Below are positions 38,232 through 51,996 of a stretch of DNA of 64,000 bases, piece by piece. Source of the stretch: Tipula vernalis (taxonomy: Eukaryota; Arthropoda; Insecta; Diptera; Tipulidae); assembly GCA_958295665.1 (NCBI GenBank), contig OY282560.1, positions 91,798,311 to 91,862,310 of the forward strand, written 5' to 3'. The notes under the pieces are model-generated. The model saw only the letters and a list, made by a program, of their open reading frames with translations, searched no databases and was not told the DNA's origin. A program made the position numbers and the translations under genes. Position 1 is the stretch's first letter. Each line of letters opens with the position of its first letter.

Positions 38232-40826
38232 AAACCTATTGATAGAGGTATCAACCATCGTAATCGGACCATTTTAGATTTTTGCCGCCCAAAAACTTTT
38301 GGGCTATAGCACAGTTGATTTTCAATAAAATTGAATTTTCTAAGAAATGTTTAGAAATAATCGAGCAATCAAAATGAAAATTGTCACAGCAATTACAGGT
38401 CCCGAAACCTATTGATAGAGGTATCAACCATCGTAATCGGACCATTTTAGATTTTTGCCGCCCAAAAACTTGTGGGCTATAGCACAGTTGATTTTCAATA
38501 AAATTGAATTTTCTAAGAAATGTTTAGAAATTATCGAGCAATCAAAATGAAAATTGTCACAGCAATTACAGGTCCCGAAACCTATTGATAGAGGTATCAA
38601 CCATCGTAATCGGACCATTTTAGATTTTTGCCGCCCAAAAACTTGTGGGCTATAGCAGAGTTAATTTTCAATAAAATTGAATTTTCTAAGAAATGTTTAG
38701 AAATAATCGAGCAATCAAAATGAAAATTGTCACAGCAATTACAGGTCCCGAAACCTATTGATAGAGGTATCAACCATCGTAATCGGACCATTTTAGATTT
38801 TTGCCGCCCAAAAACTTGTGGGCTATAGCACAGTTGATTTTCAATAAAATTGAATTTTCTAAGAAATGTTTAGAAATAATCGAGCAATCAAAATGAAAAT
38901 TGTCACAGCAATTACAGGTCCCGAAACCTATTGATAGAGGTATCAACCATCGTAATCGGACCATTTTAGATTTTTGCCGCCCAAAAACTTGTGGGCTATA
39001 GCACAGTTGATTTTCAATAAAATTGAATTTTCTAAGAAATGTTTAGAAATTATCGAGCAATCAAAATGAAAATTGTCACAGCAATTACAGGTCCCGAAAC
39101 CTATTGATAGAGGTATCAACCATCGTAATCGGACCATTTTAGATTTTTGCCGCCCAAAAACTTGTGGGCTATACCAGAGTTAATTTTCAATAAAATTGAA
39201 TTTTCTAAGAAATGTTTAGAAATAATCGAGCAATCAAAATGAAAATTGTCACAGCAATTACAAGTCCCGAAACCTATTGATAGAGGTATCAACCATCGTA
39301 ATCGGACCATTTTAGATTTTTGCCGCCCAAAAACTTGTGGGCTATAGCAGAGTTAATTTTCAATAAAATTGAATTTTCTAAGAAATGTTTAGAAATAATC
39401 GAGCAATCAAAATGAAAATTGTCACAGCAATTACAGGTCCCGAAACCTATTGATAGAGGTATCAACCATCGTAATCGGACCATTTTAGATTTTTGCCGCC
39501 CAAAAACTTGTGGGCTATAGCAGAGTTAATTTTCAATAAAATTGAATTTTCTAAGAAATGTTTAGAAATAATCGAGCAATCAAAATGAAAATTGTCACAG
39601 CAATTACAGGTCCCGAAACCTATTGATAGAGGTATCAACCATCGTAATCGGACCATTTTAGATTTTTGCCGCCCAAAAACTTGTGGGCTATAGCACAGTT
39701 GATTTTCAATAAAATTGAATTTTCTAAGAAATGTTTAGAAATAATCGAGCAATCAAAATGAAAATTGTCACAGTAATTACAGGTCCCGAAACCTATTGAT
39801 AGAGGTATCAACCATCGTAATCGGACCATTTTAGATTTTTGCCGCCCAAAAACTTGTGGGCTATAGCACAGTTAATTTTCAATAAAATTGAATTTTCTAA
39901 GAAATGTTTAGAAATTATCGAGCAATCAAAATGAAAATTGTCACAGCAATTACAGGTCCCGAAACCTATTGATAGAGGTATCAACCATCGTAATCGGACC
40001 ATTTTAGATTTTTGCCGCCCAAAAACTTGTGGGCTATAGCAGAGTTAATTTTCAATAAAATTGAATTTTCTAAGAAATGTTTAGAAATAATCGAGCAATC
40101 AAAATGAAAATTGTCACAGCAATTACAGGTCCCGAAACCTATTGATAGAGGTATCAACCATCGTAATCGGACCATTTTAGATTTTTGCCGCCCAAAAACT
40201 TGTGGGCTATAGCAGAGTTAATTTTCAATAAAATTGAATTTTCTAAGAAATGTTTAGAAATAATCGAGCAATCAAAATGAAAATTGTCACAGCAATTACA
40301 GGTCCCGAAACCTATTGATAGAGGTATCAACCATCGTAATCGGACCATTTTAGATTTTTGCCGCCCAAAAACTTGTGGGCTATAGCAGAGTTAATTTTCA
40401 ATAAAATTGAATTTTCTAAGAAATGTTTAGAAATAATCGAGCAATCAAAATGAAAATTGTCACAGCAATTACAGGTCCCGAAACCTATTGATAGAGGTAT
40501 CAACCATCGTAATCGGACCATTTTAGATTTTTGCCGCCCAAAAACTTGTGGGCTATAGCACAGTTAATTTTCAATAAAATTGAATTTTCTAAGAAATGTT
40601 TAGAAATAATCGAGCAATCAAAATGAAAATTGTCACAGCAATTACAGGTCCCGAAACCTATTGATAGAGGTATCAACCATCGTAATCGGACCATTTTAGA
40701 TTTTTGCCGCCCAAAAACTTGTGGGCTATAGCAGAGTTAATTTTCAATAAAATTGAATTTTCTAAGAAATGTTTAGAAATAATCGAGCAATCAAAATGAA
40801 AATTGTCACAGCAATTACAGGTCCCG
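38232..40826. repeat. Fifteen-unit duplicated block, copy 2
   Basis: Its class order is identical to 34427-37021, including the P unit with the ACAAGTCCC tail near 39262. A private C to T change, CACAGTAATT near 39774, occurs only here. It is preceded by a second Q unit at 38059, so two Q monomers stand side by side. Confidence 0.88.
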
Positions 40827-42185
40827 AAACCTATTGATAGAGGTATCAACCATCGTAATCGGACCATTTTAGATTTTTGCCGCCCAAAAACTTGTGGGCT
40901 ATAGCAGAGTTAATTTTCAATAAAATTGAATTTTCTAAGAAATGTTTAGAAATAATCGAGCAATCAAAATGAAAATTGTCACAGCAATTACAGGTCCCGA
41001 AACCTATTGATAGAGGTATCAACCATCGTAATCGGACCATTTTAGATTTTTGCCGCCCAAAAACTTGTGGGCTATAGCACAGTTAATTTTCAATAAAATT
41101 GAATTTTCTAAGAAATGTTTAGAAATAATCGAGCAATCAAAATGAAAATTGTCACAGCAATTACAGGTCCCGAAACCTATTGATAGAGGTATCAACCATC
41201 GTAATCGGACTATTTTAGATTTTTGCCGCCCAAAAACTTGTGGGCTATAGCACAGTTAATTTTCAATAAAATTGAATTTTCTAAGAAATGTTTAGAAATA
41301 ATCGAGCAATCAAAATGAAAATTGTCACAGCAATTACAGGTCCCGAAACCTATTGATAGAGGTATCAACCATCGTAATCGGACCATTTTAGATTTTTGCC
41401 GCCCAAAAACTTGTGGGCTATAACACAGTTAATTTTCAATAAAATTGAATTTTCTAAGAAATGTTTAGAAATAATCGAGCAATCAAAATGAAAATTGTCA
41501 CAGCAATTACAGGTCCCGAAACCTATTGATAGAGGTATCAACCATCGTAATCGGACCATTTTAGATTTTTGCCGCCCAAAAACTTGTGGGCTATAGCACA
41601 GTTAATTTTCAATAAAATTGAATCGAGCAATCAAAATGAAAATTGTCACAGCAATTACAGGTCCCGAAACCTATTGATAGAGGTATCAACCATCGTAATC
41701 GGACCATTTTAGATTTTTGCCGCCCAAAAACTTGTGGGCTATAGCAGAGTTAATTTTTAATAAAATTGAATTTTCTAAGAAATGTTTAGAAATAATCGAG
41801 CAATCAAAATGAAAATTGTCACAGCAATTACAGGTCCCGAAACCTATTGATAGAGGTATCAACCATCGTAATCGGACCATTTTAGATTTTTGCCGCCCAA
41901 AAACTTGTGGGCTATAGCAGAGTTAATTTTCAATAAAATTGAATTTTCTAAGAAATGTTTAGAAATTATCGAGCAATCAAAATGAAAATTGTCACAGCAA
42001 TTACAGGTCCCGAAACCTATTGATAGAGGTATCAACCATCGTAATCGGACCATTTTAGATTTTTGCCGCCCAAAAACTTGTGGGCTATAGCAGAGTTAAT
42101 TTTCAATAAAATTGAATTTTCTAAGAAATGTTTAGAAATAATCGAGCAATCAAAATGAAAATTGTCACAGCAATTACAGGTCCCG
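39962..42185. repeat. Thirteen-unit block with 148-bp monomer, copy 1
   Basis: Twelve full monomers and one 148-bp monomer (2224 bp). The class order is repeated 2743 bp later at 42705-44928. The shared rare markers are the 25-bp deletion and a C to T change giving GGACTATTTTAG (41211 here, 43954 there). The unit starting 41346 has A78 (class V) where the second copy has the usual G, and GAATTTTTAATA-type change near 41758 is private. The block starts inside the 15-unit block, so the duplications are nested. Confidence 0.85.
41519..41666. repeat. 148-bp monomer with 25-bp internal deletion, copy 1
   Basis: The unit passes directly from AAAATTGAAT to CGAGCAATC. It lacks 25 bases present in normal monomers, including site 110, the TTTCTAAGAAA palindrome and site 128. 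The trinucleotide AAT occurs at both ends of the lost segment, so one AAT (41621-41623) remains at the junction. This is a 3-bp microhomology, as expected for slippage or end joining. Confidence 0.95.
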
Positions 42186-42704
42186 AAACCTATTGATAGA
42201 GGTATCAACCATCGTAATCGGACCATTTTAGATTTTTGCCGCCCAAAAACTTGTGGGCTATAGCACAGTTGATTTTCAATAAAATTGAATTTTCTAAGAA
42301 ATGTTTAGAAATTATCGAGCAATCAAAATGAAAATTGTCACAGCAATTACAGGTCCCGAAACCTATTGATAGAGGTATCAACCATCGTAATCGGACCATT
42401 TTAGATTTTTGCCGCCCAAAAACTTGTGGGCTATACCAGAGTTAATTTTCAATAAAATTGAATTTTCTAAGAAATGTTTAGAAATAATCGAGCAATCAAA
42501 ATGAAAATTGTCACAGCAATTACAAGTCCCGAAACCTATTGATAGAGGTATCAACCATCGTAATCGGACCATTTTAGATTTTTGCCGCCCAAAAACTTGT
42601 GGGCTATAGCAGAGTTAATTTTCAATAAAATTGAATTTTCTAAGAAATGTTTAGAAATAATCGAGCAATCAAAATGAAAATTGTCACAGCAATTACAGGT
42701 CCCG
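42186..42704. repeat. Three-unit spacer C-P-S between the duplicated blocks
   Basis: Monomers at 42186 (C, G86, T128), 42359 (P with the ACAAGTCCC tail near 42523) and 42532 (S). The C-P-S order with the rare tail resembles 38924-39442 and 35119-35637, which suggests the same ancestral segment contributed here. Confidence 0.75.
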
Positions 42705-44928
42705 AAACCTATTGATAGAGGTATCAACCATCGTAATCGGACCATTTTAGATTTTTGCCGCCCAAAAACTTGTGGGCTATAGCAGAGTTAATTTTCAATA
42801 AAATTGAATTTTCTAAGAAATGTTTAGAAATAATCGAGCAATCAAAATGAAAATTGTCACAGCAATTACAGGTCCCGAAACCTATTGATAGAGGTATCAA
42901 CCATCGTAATCGGACCATTTTAGATTTTTGCCGCCCAAAAACTTGTGGGCTATAGCAGAGTTAATTTTCAATAAAATTGAATTTTCTAAGAAATGTTTAG
43001 AAATAATCGAGCAATCAAAATGAAAATTGTCACAGCAATTACAGGTCCCGAAACCTATTGATAGAGGTATCAACCATCGTAATCGGACCATTTTAGATTT
43101 TTGCCGCCCAAAAACTTGTGGGCTATAGCAGAGTTAATTTTCAATAAAATTGAATTTTCTAAGAAATGTTTAGAAATAATCGAGCAATCAAAATGAAAAT
43201 TGTCACAGCAATTACAGGTCCCGAAACCTATTGATAGAGGTATCAACCATCGTAATCGGACCATTTTAGATTTTTGCCGCCCAAAAACTTGTGGGCTATA
43301 GCACAGTTAATTTTCAATAAAATTGAATTTTCTAAGAAATGTTTAGAAATAATCGAGCAATCAAAATGAAAATTGTCACAGCAATTACAGGTCCCGAAGC
43401 CTATTGATAGAGGTATCAACCATCGTAATCGGACCATTTTAGATTTTTGCCGCCCAAAAACTTGTGGGCTATAGCAGAGTTAATTTTCAATAAAATTGAA
43501 TTTTCTAAGAAATGTTTAGAAATAATCGAGCAATCAAAATGAAAATTGTCACAGCAATTACAGGTCCCGAAACCTATTCATAGAGGTATCAACCATCGTA
43601 ATCGGACCATTTTAGATTTTTGCCGCCCAAAAACTTGTGGGCTATAGCAGAGTTAATTTTCAATAAAATTGAATTTTCTAAGAAATGTTTAGAAATAATC
43701 GAGCAATCAAAATGAAAATTGTCACAGCAATTACAGGTCCCGAAACCTATTGATAGAGGTATCAACCATCGTAATCGGACCATTTTAGATTTTTGCCGCC
43801 CAAAAACTTGTGGGCTATAGCACAGTTAATTTTCAATAAAATTGAATTTTCTAAGAAATGTTTAGAAATAATCGAGCAATCAAAATGAAAATTGTCACAG
43901 CAATTACAGGTCCCGAAACCTATTGATAGAGGTATCAACCATCGTAATCGGACTATTTTAGATTTTTGCCGCCCAAAAACTTGTGGGCTATAGCACAGTT
44001 AATTTTCAATAAAATTGAATTTTCTAAGAAATGTTTAGAAATAATCGAGCAATCAAAATGAAAATTGTCACAGCAATTACAGGTCCCGAAACCTATTGAT
44101 AGAGGTATCAACCATCGTAATCGGACCATTTTAGATTTTTGCCGCCCAAAAACTTGTGGGCTATAGCACAGTTAATTTTCAATAAAATTGAATTTTCTAA
44201 GAAATGTTTAGAAATAATCGAGCAATCAAAATGAAAATTGTCACAGCAATTACAGGTCCCGAAACCTATTGATAGAGGTATCAACCATCGTAATCGGACC
44301 ATTTTAGATTTTTGCCGCCCAAAAACTTGTGGGCTATAGCACAGTTAATTTTCAATAAAATTGAATCGAGCAATCAAAATGAAAATTGTCACAGCAATTA
44401 CAGGTCCCGAAACCTATTGATAGAGGTATCAACCATCGTAATCGGACCATTTTAGATTTTTGCCGCCCAAAAACTTGTGGGCTATAGCAGAGTTAATTTT
44501 CAATAAAATTGAATTTTCTAAGAAATGTTTAGAAATAATCGAGCAATCAAAATGAAAATTGTCACAGCAATTACAGGTCCCGAAACCTATTGATAGAGGT
44601 ATCAACCATCGTAATCGGACCATTTTAGATTTTTGCCGCCCAAAAACTTGTGGGCTATAGCAGAGTTAATTTTCAATAAAATTGAATTTTCTAAGAAATG
44701 TTTAGAAATTATCGAGCAATCAAAATGAAAATTGTCACAGCAATTACAGGTCCCGAAACCTATTGATAGAGGTATCAACCATCGTAATCGGACCATTTTA
44801 GATTTTTGCCGCCCAAAAACTTGTGGGCTATAGCAGAGTTAATTTTCAATAAAATTGAATTTTCTAAGAAATGTTTAGAAATAATCGAGCAATCAAAATG
44901 AAAATTGTCACAGCAATTACAGGTCCCG
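42705..44928. repeat. Thirteen-unit block with 148-bp monomer, copy 2
   Basis: It matches 39962-42185 in class order, with the deletion monomer and the T at 43954 in register. Private changes are GAAGCCT near 43399 and ATTCATAG at 43579. The period of 2743 bp equals 15 full monomers plus one 148-bp monomer, so the deleted unit was carried along when the segment was copied. Confidence 0.85.
44262..44409. repeat. 148-bp monomer, copy 2
   Basis: The junction is identical to that of the unit at 41519 (AAT at 44364-44366), with the same 25 bases missing. Together with the shared marker at 43954, this supports descent by duplication and not a second deletion. Confidence 0.95.
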
Positions 44929-47671
44929 AAACCTATTGATAGAGGTATCAACCATCGTAATCGGACCATTTTAGATTTTTGCCGCCCAAAAACTTGTGGG
45001 CTATAGCACAGTTAATTTTCAATAAAATTGAATTTTCTAAGAAATGTTTAGAAATAATCGAGCAATCAAAATGAAAATTGTCACAGCAATTACAGGTCCC
45101 GAAACCTATTGATAGAGGTATCAACCATCGTAATCGGACCATTTTAGATTTTTGCCGCCCAAAAACTTGTGGGCTATAGCAGAGTTAATTTTCAATAAAA
45201 TTGAATTTTCTAAGAAATGTTTAGAAATAATCGAGCAATCAAAATGAAAATTGTCACAGCAATTACAGGTCCCGAAACCTATTGATAGAGGTATCAACCA
45301 TCGTAATCGGACCATTTTAGATTTTTGCCGCCCAAAAACTTGTGGGCTATAGCACAGTTAATTTTCAATAAAATTGAATTGTCTAAGAAATGTTTAGAAA
45401 TAATCGAGCAATCAAATTGAAAATAGTCACAGCAATTACAGGTCCCGAAACCTATTGATAGAGGTATCAACCATCGTAATCGGACCATTTTAGATTTTTG
45501 CCGCCCAAAAACTTGTGGGCTATAGCACAGTTGATTTTCAATAAAATTGAATTTTCGAAGAAATGTTTAGAAATTATCGAGCAATCAAAATGAAAATTGT
45601 CACAGCAATTACAGGTCCCGAAACCTATTGATAGAGGTATCAACCATCGTAATCGGACCATTTTAGATTTTTGCCGCCCAAAAACTTGTGGGCTATAGCA
45701 GAGTTAATTTTCAATAAAATTGAATTTTCTAAGAAATGTTTAGAAATAATCGAGCAATCAAAATGAAAATTGTCACAGCAATTACAGGTCCCGAAACCTA
45801 TTGATAGAGGTATCAACCATCGTAATCGGACCATTTTAGATTTTTGCCGCCCAAAAACTTGTGGGCTATAGCAGAGTTAATTTTCAATAAAATTGAATTT
45901 TCTAAGAAATGTTTAGAAATAATCGAGCAATCAAAATGAAAATTGTCACAGCAATTACAGGTCCCGAAACCTATTGATAGAGGTATCAACCATCGTAATC
46001 GGACCATTTTAGATTTTTGCCGCCCAAAAACTTGTGGGCTATAGCACAGTTAATTTTCAATAAAATTGAATTTTCTAAGAAATGTTTAGAAATAATCGAG
46101 CAATCAAAATGAAAATTGTCACAGCAATTACAGGTCCCGAAACCTATTGATAGAGGTATCAACCATCGTAATCGGACCATTTTAGATTTTTGCCGCCCAA
46201 AAACTTGTGGGCTATAGCACAGTTAATTTTCAATAAAATTGAATCGAGCAATCAAAATGAAAATTGTCACAGCAATTACAGGTCCCGAAACCTATTGATA
46301 GAGGTATCAACCATCGTAATCGGACCATTTTAGATTTTTGCCGCCCAAAAACTTGTGGGCTATAGCAGAGTTAATTTTCAATAAAATTGAATTTTCTAAG
46401 AAATGTTTAGAAATAATCGAGCAATCAAAATGAAAATTGTCACAGCAATTACAGGTCCCGAAACCTATTGATAGAGGTATCAACCATCGTAATCGGACCA
46501 TTTTAGATTTTTGCCGCCCAAAAACTTGTGGGCTATAGCACAGTTAATTTTCAATAAAATTGAATTTTCTAAGAAATGTTTAGAAATAATCGAGCAATCA
46601 AAATGAAAATTGTCACAGCAATTACAGGTCCCGAAACCTATTGATAGAGGTATCAACCATCGTAATCGGACCATTTTAGATTTTTGCCGCCCAAAAACTT
46701 GTGGGCTATAGCACAGTTGATTTTCAATAAAATTGAATTTTCTAAGAAATGTTTAGAAATTATCGAGCAATCAAAATGAAAATTGTCACAGCAATTACAG
46801 GTCCCGAAACCTATTGATAGAGGTATCAACCATCGTAATCGGACCATTTTAGATTTTTGCCGCCCAAAAACTTGTGGGCTATAGCAGAGTTAATTTTCAA
46901 TAAAATTGAATTTTCTAAGAAATGTTTAGAAATAATCGAGCAATCAAAATGAAAATTGTCACAGCAATTACAGGTCCCGAAACCTATTGATAGAGGTATC
47001 AACCATCGTAATCGGACCATTTTAGATTTTTGCCGCCCAAAAACTTGTGGGCTATAGCAGAGTTAATTTTCAATAAAATTGAATTTTCTAAGAAATGTTT
47101 AGAAATAATCGAGCAATCAAAATGAAAATTGTCACAGCAATTACAGGTCCCGAAACCTATTGATAGAGGTATCAACCATCGTAATCGGACCATTTTAGAT
47201 TTTTGCCGCCCAAAAACTTGTGGGCTATAGCAGAGTTAATTTTCAATAAAATTGAATTTTCTAAGAAATGTTTAGAAATAATCGAGCAATCAAAATGAAA
47301 ATTGTCACAGCAATTACAGGTCCCGAAACCTATTGATAGAGGTATCAACCATCGTAATCGGACCATTTTAGATTTTTGCCGCCCAAAAACTTGTGGGCTA
47401 TAGCAGAGTTAATTTTCAATAAAATTGAATTTTCTAAGAAATGTTTAGAAATTATCGAGCAATCAAAATGAAAATTGTCACAGCAATTACAGGTCCCGAA
47501 ACCTATTGATAGAGGTATCAACCATCGTAATCGGACCATTTTAGATTTTTGCCGCCCAAAAACTTGTGGGCTATAGCAGAGTTAATTTTCAATAAAATTG
47601 AATTTTCTAAGAAATGTTTAGAAATTATCGAGCAATCAAAATGAAAATTGTCACAGCAATTACAGGTCCCG
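44929..47671. repeat. Array zone 5: S and C rich, third 148-bp monomer
   Basis: Sixteen monomers, mainly S and C, with one Y-F pair at 45275-45620 and the third 148-bp monomer at 46140. Several late units carry T128, a state that becomes common in the next zone. No coding or unique DNA. Confidence 0.85.
46140..46287. repeat. 148-bp monomer, copy 3
   Basis: The junction is the same as in the units at 41519 and 44262 (AAT at 46242-46244). It lies 1878 bp after copy 2, which is ten full units plus one 148-bp unit. The marker GGACTATT found upstream of the other two copies is absent, so less flanking sequence is shared. Confidence 0.93.
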
Positions 47672-48190
47672 AAACCTATTGATAGAGGTATCAACCATCG
47701 TAATCGGACCATTTTAGATTTTTGCCGCCCAAAAACTTGTGGGCTATAGCACAGTTGATTTTCAATAAAATTGAATTTTCTAAGAAATGTTTAGAAATAA
47801 TCGAGCAATCAAAATGAAAATTGTCACAGCAATTACAGGACCCGAAACCTATTGATAGAGGTATCAACCATCGTAATCGGACCATTTTAGATTTTTGCCG
47901 CCCAAAAACTTGTGGGCTATAGCACAGTTGATTTTCAATAAAATTGAATTTTCTAAGAAATGTTTAGAAATTATCGAGCAATCAAAATGAAAATTGTCAC
48001 AGCAATTACAGGTCCCGAAACCTATTGATAGAGGTATCAACCATCGTAATCGGACCATTTTAGATTTTTGCCGCCCAAAAACTTGTGGGCTATAGCAGAG
48101 TTAATTTTCAATAAAATTGAATTTTCTAAGAAATGTTTAGAAATTATCGAGCAATCAAAATGAAAATTGTCACAGCAATTACAGGTCCCG

Positions 48191-50439
48191 AAACCTATTG
48201 ATAGAGGTATCAACCATCGTAATCGGACCATTTTAGATTTTTGCCGCCCAAAAACTTGTGGGCTATAACACAGTTATTTTTCAATAAAATTGAATTTTCT
48301 AAGAAATGTTTAGAAATAATCGAGCAATCAAAATGAAAATTGTCACAGCAATTACAGGTCCCGAAACCTATTGATAGAGGTATCAACCATCGTAATCGGA
48401 CCATTTTAGATTTTTGCCGCCCAAAAACTTGTGGGCTATAGCACAGTTAATTTTCAATAAAATTGAATTTTCGAAGAAATGTTTAGAAATAATCGAGCAA
48501 TCAAAATGAAAATTGTCACAGCAATTACAGGTCCCGAAACCTATTGATAGAGGTATCAACCATCGTAATCGGACCATTTTAGATTTTTGCCGCCCAAAAA
48601 CTTGTGGGCTATAGCACAGTTAATTTTCAATAAAATTGAATTTTCTAAGAAATGTTTAGAAATAATCGAGCAATCAAATTGAAAATTGTCACAGCAATTA
48701 CAGGTCCCGAAACCTATTGATTGAGGTATCAACCATCGTAATCGGACCATTTTAGATTTTTGCCGCCCAAAAACTTTTGGGCTATAGCACAGTTGATTTT
48801 CAATAAAATTGAATTTTCTAAGAAATGTTTAGAAATAATCGAGCAATCAAAATGAAAATTGTCACAGCAATTACAGGTCCCGAAACCTATTGATAGAGGT
48901 ATCAACCATCGTAATCGGACCATTTTAGATTTTTGCCGCCCAAAAACTTGTGGGCTATAGCACAGTTAATTTTCAATAAAATTGAATTTTCGAAGAAATG
49001 TTTAGAAATAATCGAGCAATCAAAATGAAAATTGTCACAGCAATTACAGGTCCCGAAACCTATTGATAGAGGTATCAACCATCGTAATCGGACCATTTTA
49101 GATTTTTGCCGCCCAAAAACTTGTGGGCTATAGCACAGTTGATTTTCAATAAAATTGAATTTTCTAAGAAATGTTTAGAAATTATCGAGCAATCAAAATG
49201 AAAATTGTCACAGCAATTACAGGTCCCGAAACCTATTGATAGAGGTATCAACCATCGTAATCGGACCATTTTAGATTTTTGCCGCCCAAAAACTTGTGGG
49301 CTATAGCAGAGTTAATTTTCAATAAAATTGAATTTTCTAAGAAATGTTTAGAAATTATCGAGCAATCAAAATGAAAATTGTCACAGCAATTACAGGTCCC
49401 GAAACCTATTGATAGAGGTATCAACCATCGTAATCGGACCATTTTAGATTTTTGCCGCCCAAAAACTTGTGGGCTATAGCACAGTTGATTTTCAATAAAA
49501 TTGAATTTTCTAAGAAATGTTTAGAAATAATCGAGCAATCAAAATGAAAATTGTCACAGCAATTACAGGACCCGAAACCTATTGATAGAGGTATCAACCA
49601 TCGTAATCGGACCATTTTAGATTTTTGCCGCCCAAAAACTTGTGGGCTATAGCACAGTTGATTTTCAATAAAATTGAATTTTCTAAGAAATGTTTAGAAA
49701 TTATCGAGCAATCAAAATGAAAATTGTCACAGCAATTACAGGTCCCGAAACCTATTGATAGAGGTATCAACCATCGTAATCGGACCATTTTAGATTTTTG
49801 CCGCCCAAAAACTTGTGGGCTATAGCAGAGTTAATTTTCAATAAAATTGAATTTTCTAAGAAATGTTTAGAAATTATCGAGCAATCAAAATGAAAATTGT
49901 CACAGCAATTACAGGTCCCGAAACCTATTGATAGAGGTATCAACCATCGTAATCGGACCATTTTAGATTTTTGCCGCCCAAAAACTTGTGGGCTATAGCA
50001 CAGTTGATTTTCAATAAAATTGAATTTTCTAAGAAATGTTTAGAAATAATCGAGCAATCAAAATGAAAATTGTCACAGCAATTACAGGACCCGAAACCTA
50101 TTGATAGAGGTATCAACCATCGTAATCGGACCATTTTAGATTTTTGCCGCCCAAAAACTTGTGGGCTATAGCACAGTTGATTTTCAATAAAATTGAATTT
50201 TCTAAGAAATGTTTAGAAATTATCGAGCAATCAAAATGAAAATTGTCACAGCAATTACAGGTCCCGAAACCTATTGATAGAGGTATCAACCATCGTAATC
50301 GGACCATTTTAGATTTTTGCCGCCCAAAAACTTGTGGGCTATAGCAGAGTTAATTTTCAATAAAATTGAATTTTCTAAGAAATGTTTAGAAATTATCGAG
50401 CAATCAAAATGAAAATTGTCACAGCAATTACAGGTCCCG
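48191..50439. repeat. Thirteen-unit period, copy 1
   Basis: N-F-R-Q-F-C-S followed by two W-C-S trimers, 2249 bp. The block at 51997-54245 has the same length and the same pattern, with C-S in place of F-R at the second and third positions, R-Q shifted by one, and then C-S and two W-C-S trimers. The R unit at 48537 lacks G157, reading CACAGC, so it is an incomplete R. Confidence 0.75.
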
Positions 50440-51650
50440 AAACCTATTGATAGAGGTATCAACCATCGTAATCGGACCATTTTAGATTTTTGCCGCCCAA
50501 AAACTTGTGGGCTATAACACAGTTATTTTTCAATAAAATTGAATTTTCTAAGAAATGTTTAGAAATAATCGAGCAATCAAAATGAAAATTGTCACAGCAA
50601 TTACAGGTCCCGAAACCTATTGATAGAGGTATCAACCATCGTAATCGGACCATTTTAGATTTTTGCCGCCCAAAAACTTGTGGGCTATAGCACAGTTAAT
50701 TTTCAATAAAATTGAATTTTCGAAGAAATGTTTAGAAATAATCGAGCAATCAAAATGAAAATTGTCACAGCAATTACAGGTCCCGAAACCTATTGATAGA
50801 GGTATCAACCATCGTAATCGGACCATTTTAGATTTTTGCCGCCCAAAAACTTGTGGGCTATAGCACAGTTAATTTTCAATAAAATTGAATTTTCTAAGAA
50901 ATGTTTAGAAATAATCGAGCAATCAAATTGAAAATTGTCACGGCAATTACAGGTCCCGAAACCTATTGATTGAGGTATCAACCATCGTAATCGGACCATT
51001 TTAGATTTTTGCCGCCCAAAAACTTTTGGGCTATAGCACAGTTGATTTTCAATAAAATTGAATTTTCTAAGAAATGTTTAGAAATAATCGAGCAATCAAA
51101 ATGAAAATTGTCACAGCAATTACAGGTCCCGAAACCTATTGATAGAGGTATCAACCATCGTAATCGGACCATTTTAGATTTTTGCCGCCCAAAAACTTGT
51201 GGGCTATAGCACAGTTAATTTTCAATAAAATTGAATTTTCGAAGAAATGTTTAGAAATAATCGAGCAATCAAAATGAAAATTGTCACAGCAATTACAGGT
51301 CCCGAAACCTATTGATAGAGGTATCAACCATCGTAATCGGACCATTTTAGATTTTTGCCGCCCAAAAACTTGTGGGCTATAGCACAGTTGATTTTCAATA
51401 AAATTGAATTTTCTAAGAAATGTTTAGAAATTATCGAGCAATCAAAATGAAAATTGTCACAGCAATTACAGGTCCCGAAACCTATTGATAGAGGTATCAA
51501 CCATCGTAATCGGACCATTTTAGATTTTTGCCGCCCAAAAACTTGTGGGCTATAGCAGAGTTAATTTTCAATAAAATTGAATTTTCTAAGAAATGTTTAG
51601 AAATTATCGAGCAATCAAAATGAAAATTGTCACAGCAATTACAGGTCCCG
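50440..51650. repeat. Seven-unit block N-F-R-Q-F-C-S
   Basis: Its class order is identical to the first seven units of the block at 48191, 13 units upstream. The R unit here has the full T143/G157 state. It is followed by another N-F pair at 51651, so the N-F start is repeated before the next larger period. Confidence 0.8.
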
Positions 51651-51996
51651 AAACCTATTGATAGAGGTATCAACCATCGTAATCGGACCATTTTAGATTT
51701 TTGCCGCCCAAAAACTTGTGGGCTATAACACAGTTATTTTTCAATAAAATTGAATTTTCTAAGAAATGTTTAGAAATAATCGAGCAATCAAAATGAAAAT
51801 TGTCACAGCAATTACAGGTCCCGAAACCTATTGATAGAGGTATCAACCATCGTAATCGGACCATTTTAGATTTTTGCCGCCCAAAAACTTGTGGGCTATA
51901 GCACAGTTAATTTTCAATAAAATTGAATTTTCGAAGAAATGTTTAGAAATAATCGAGCAATCAAAATGAAAATTGTCACAGCAATTACAGGTCCCG

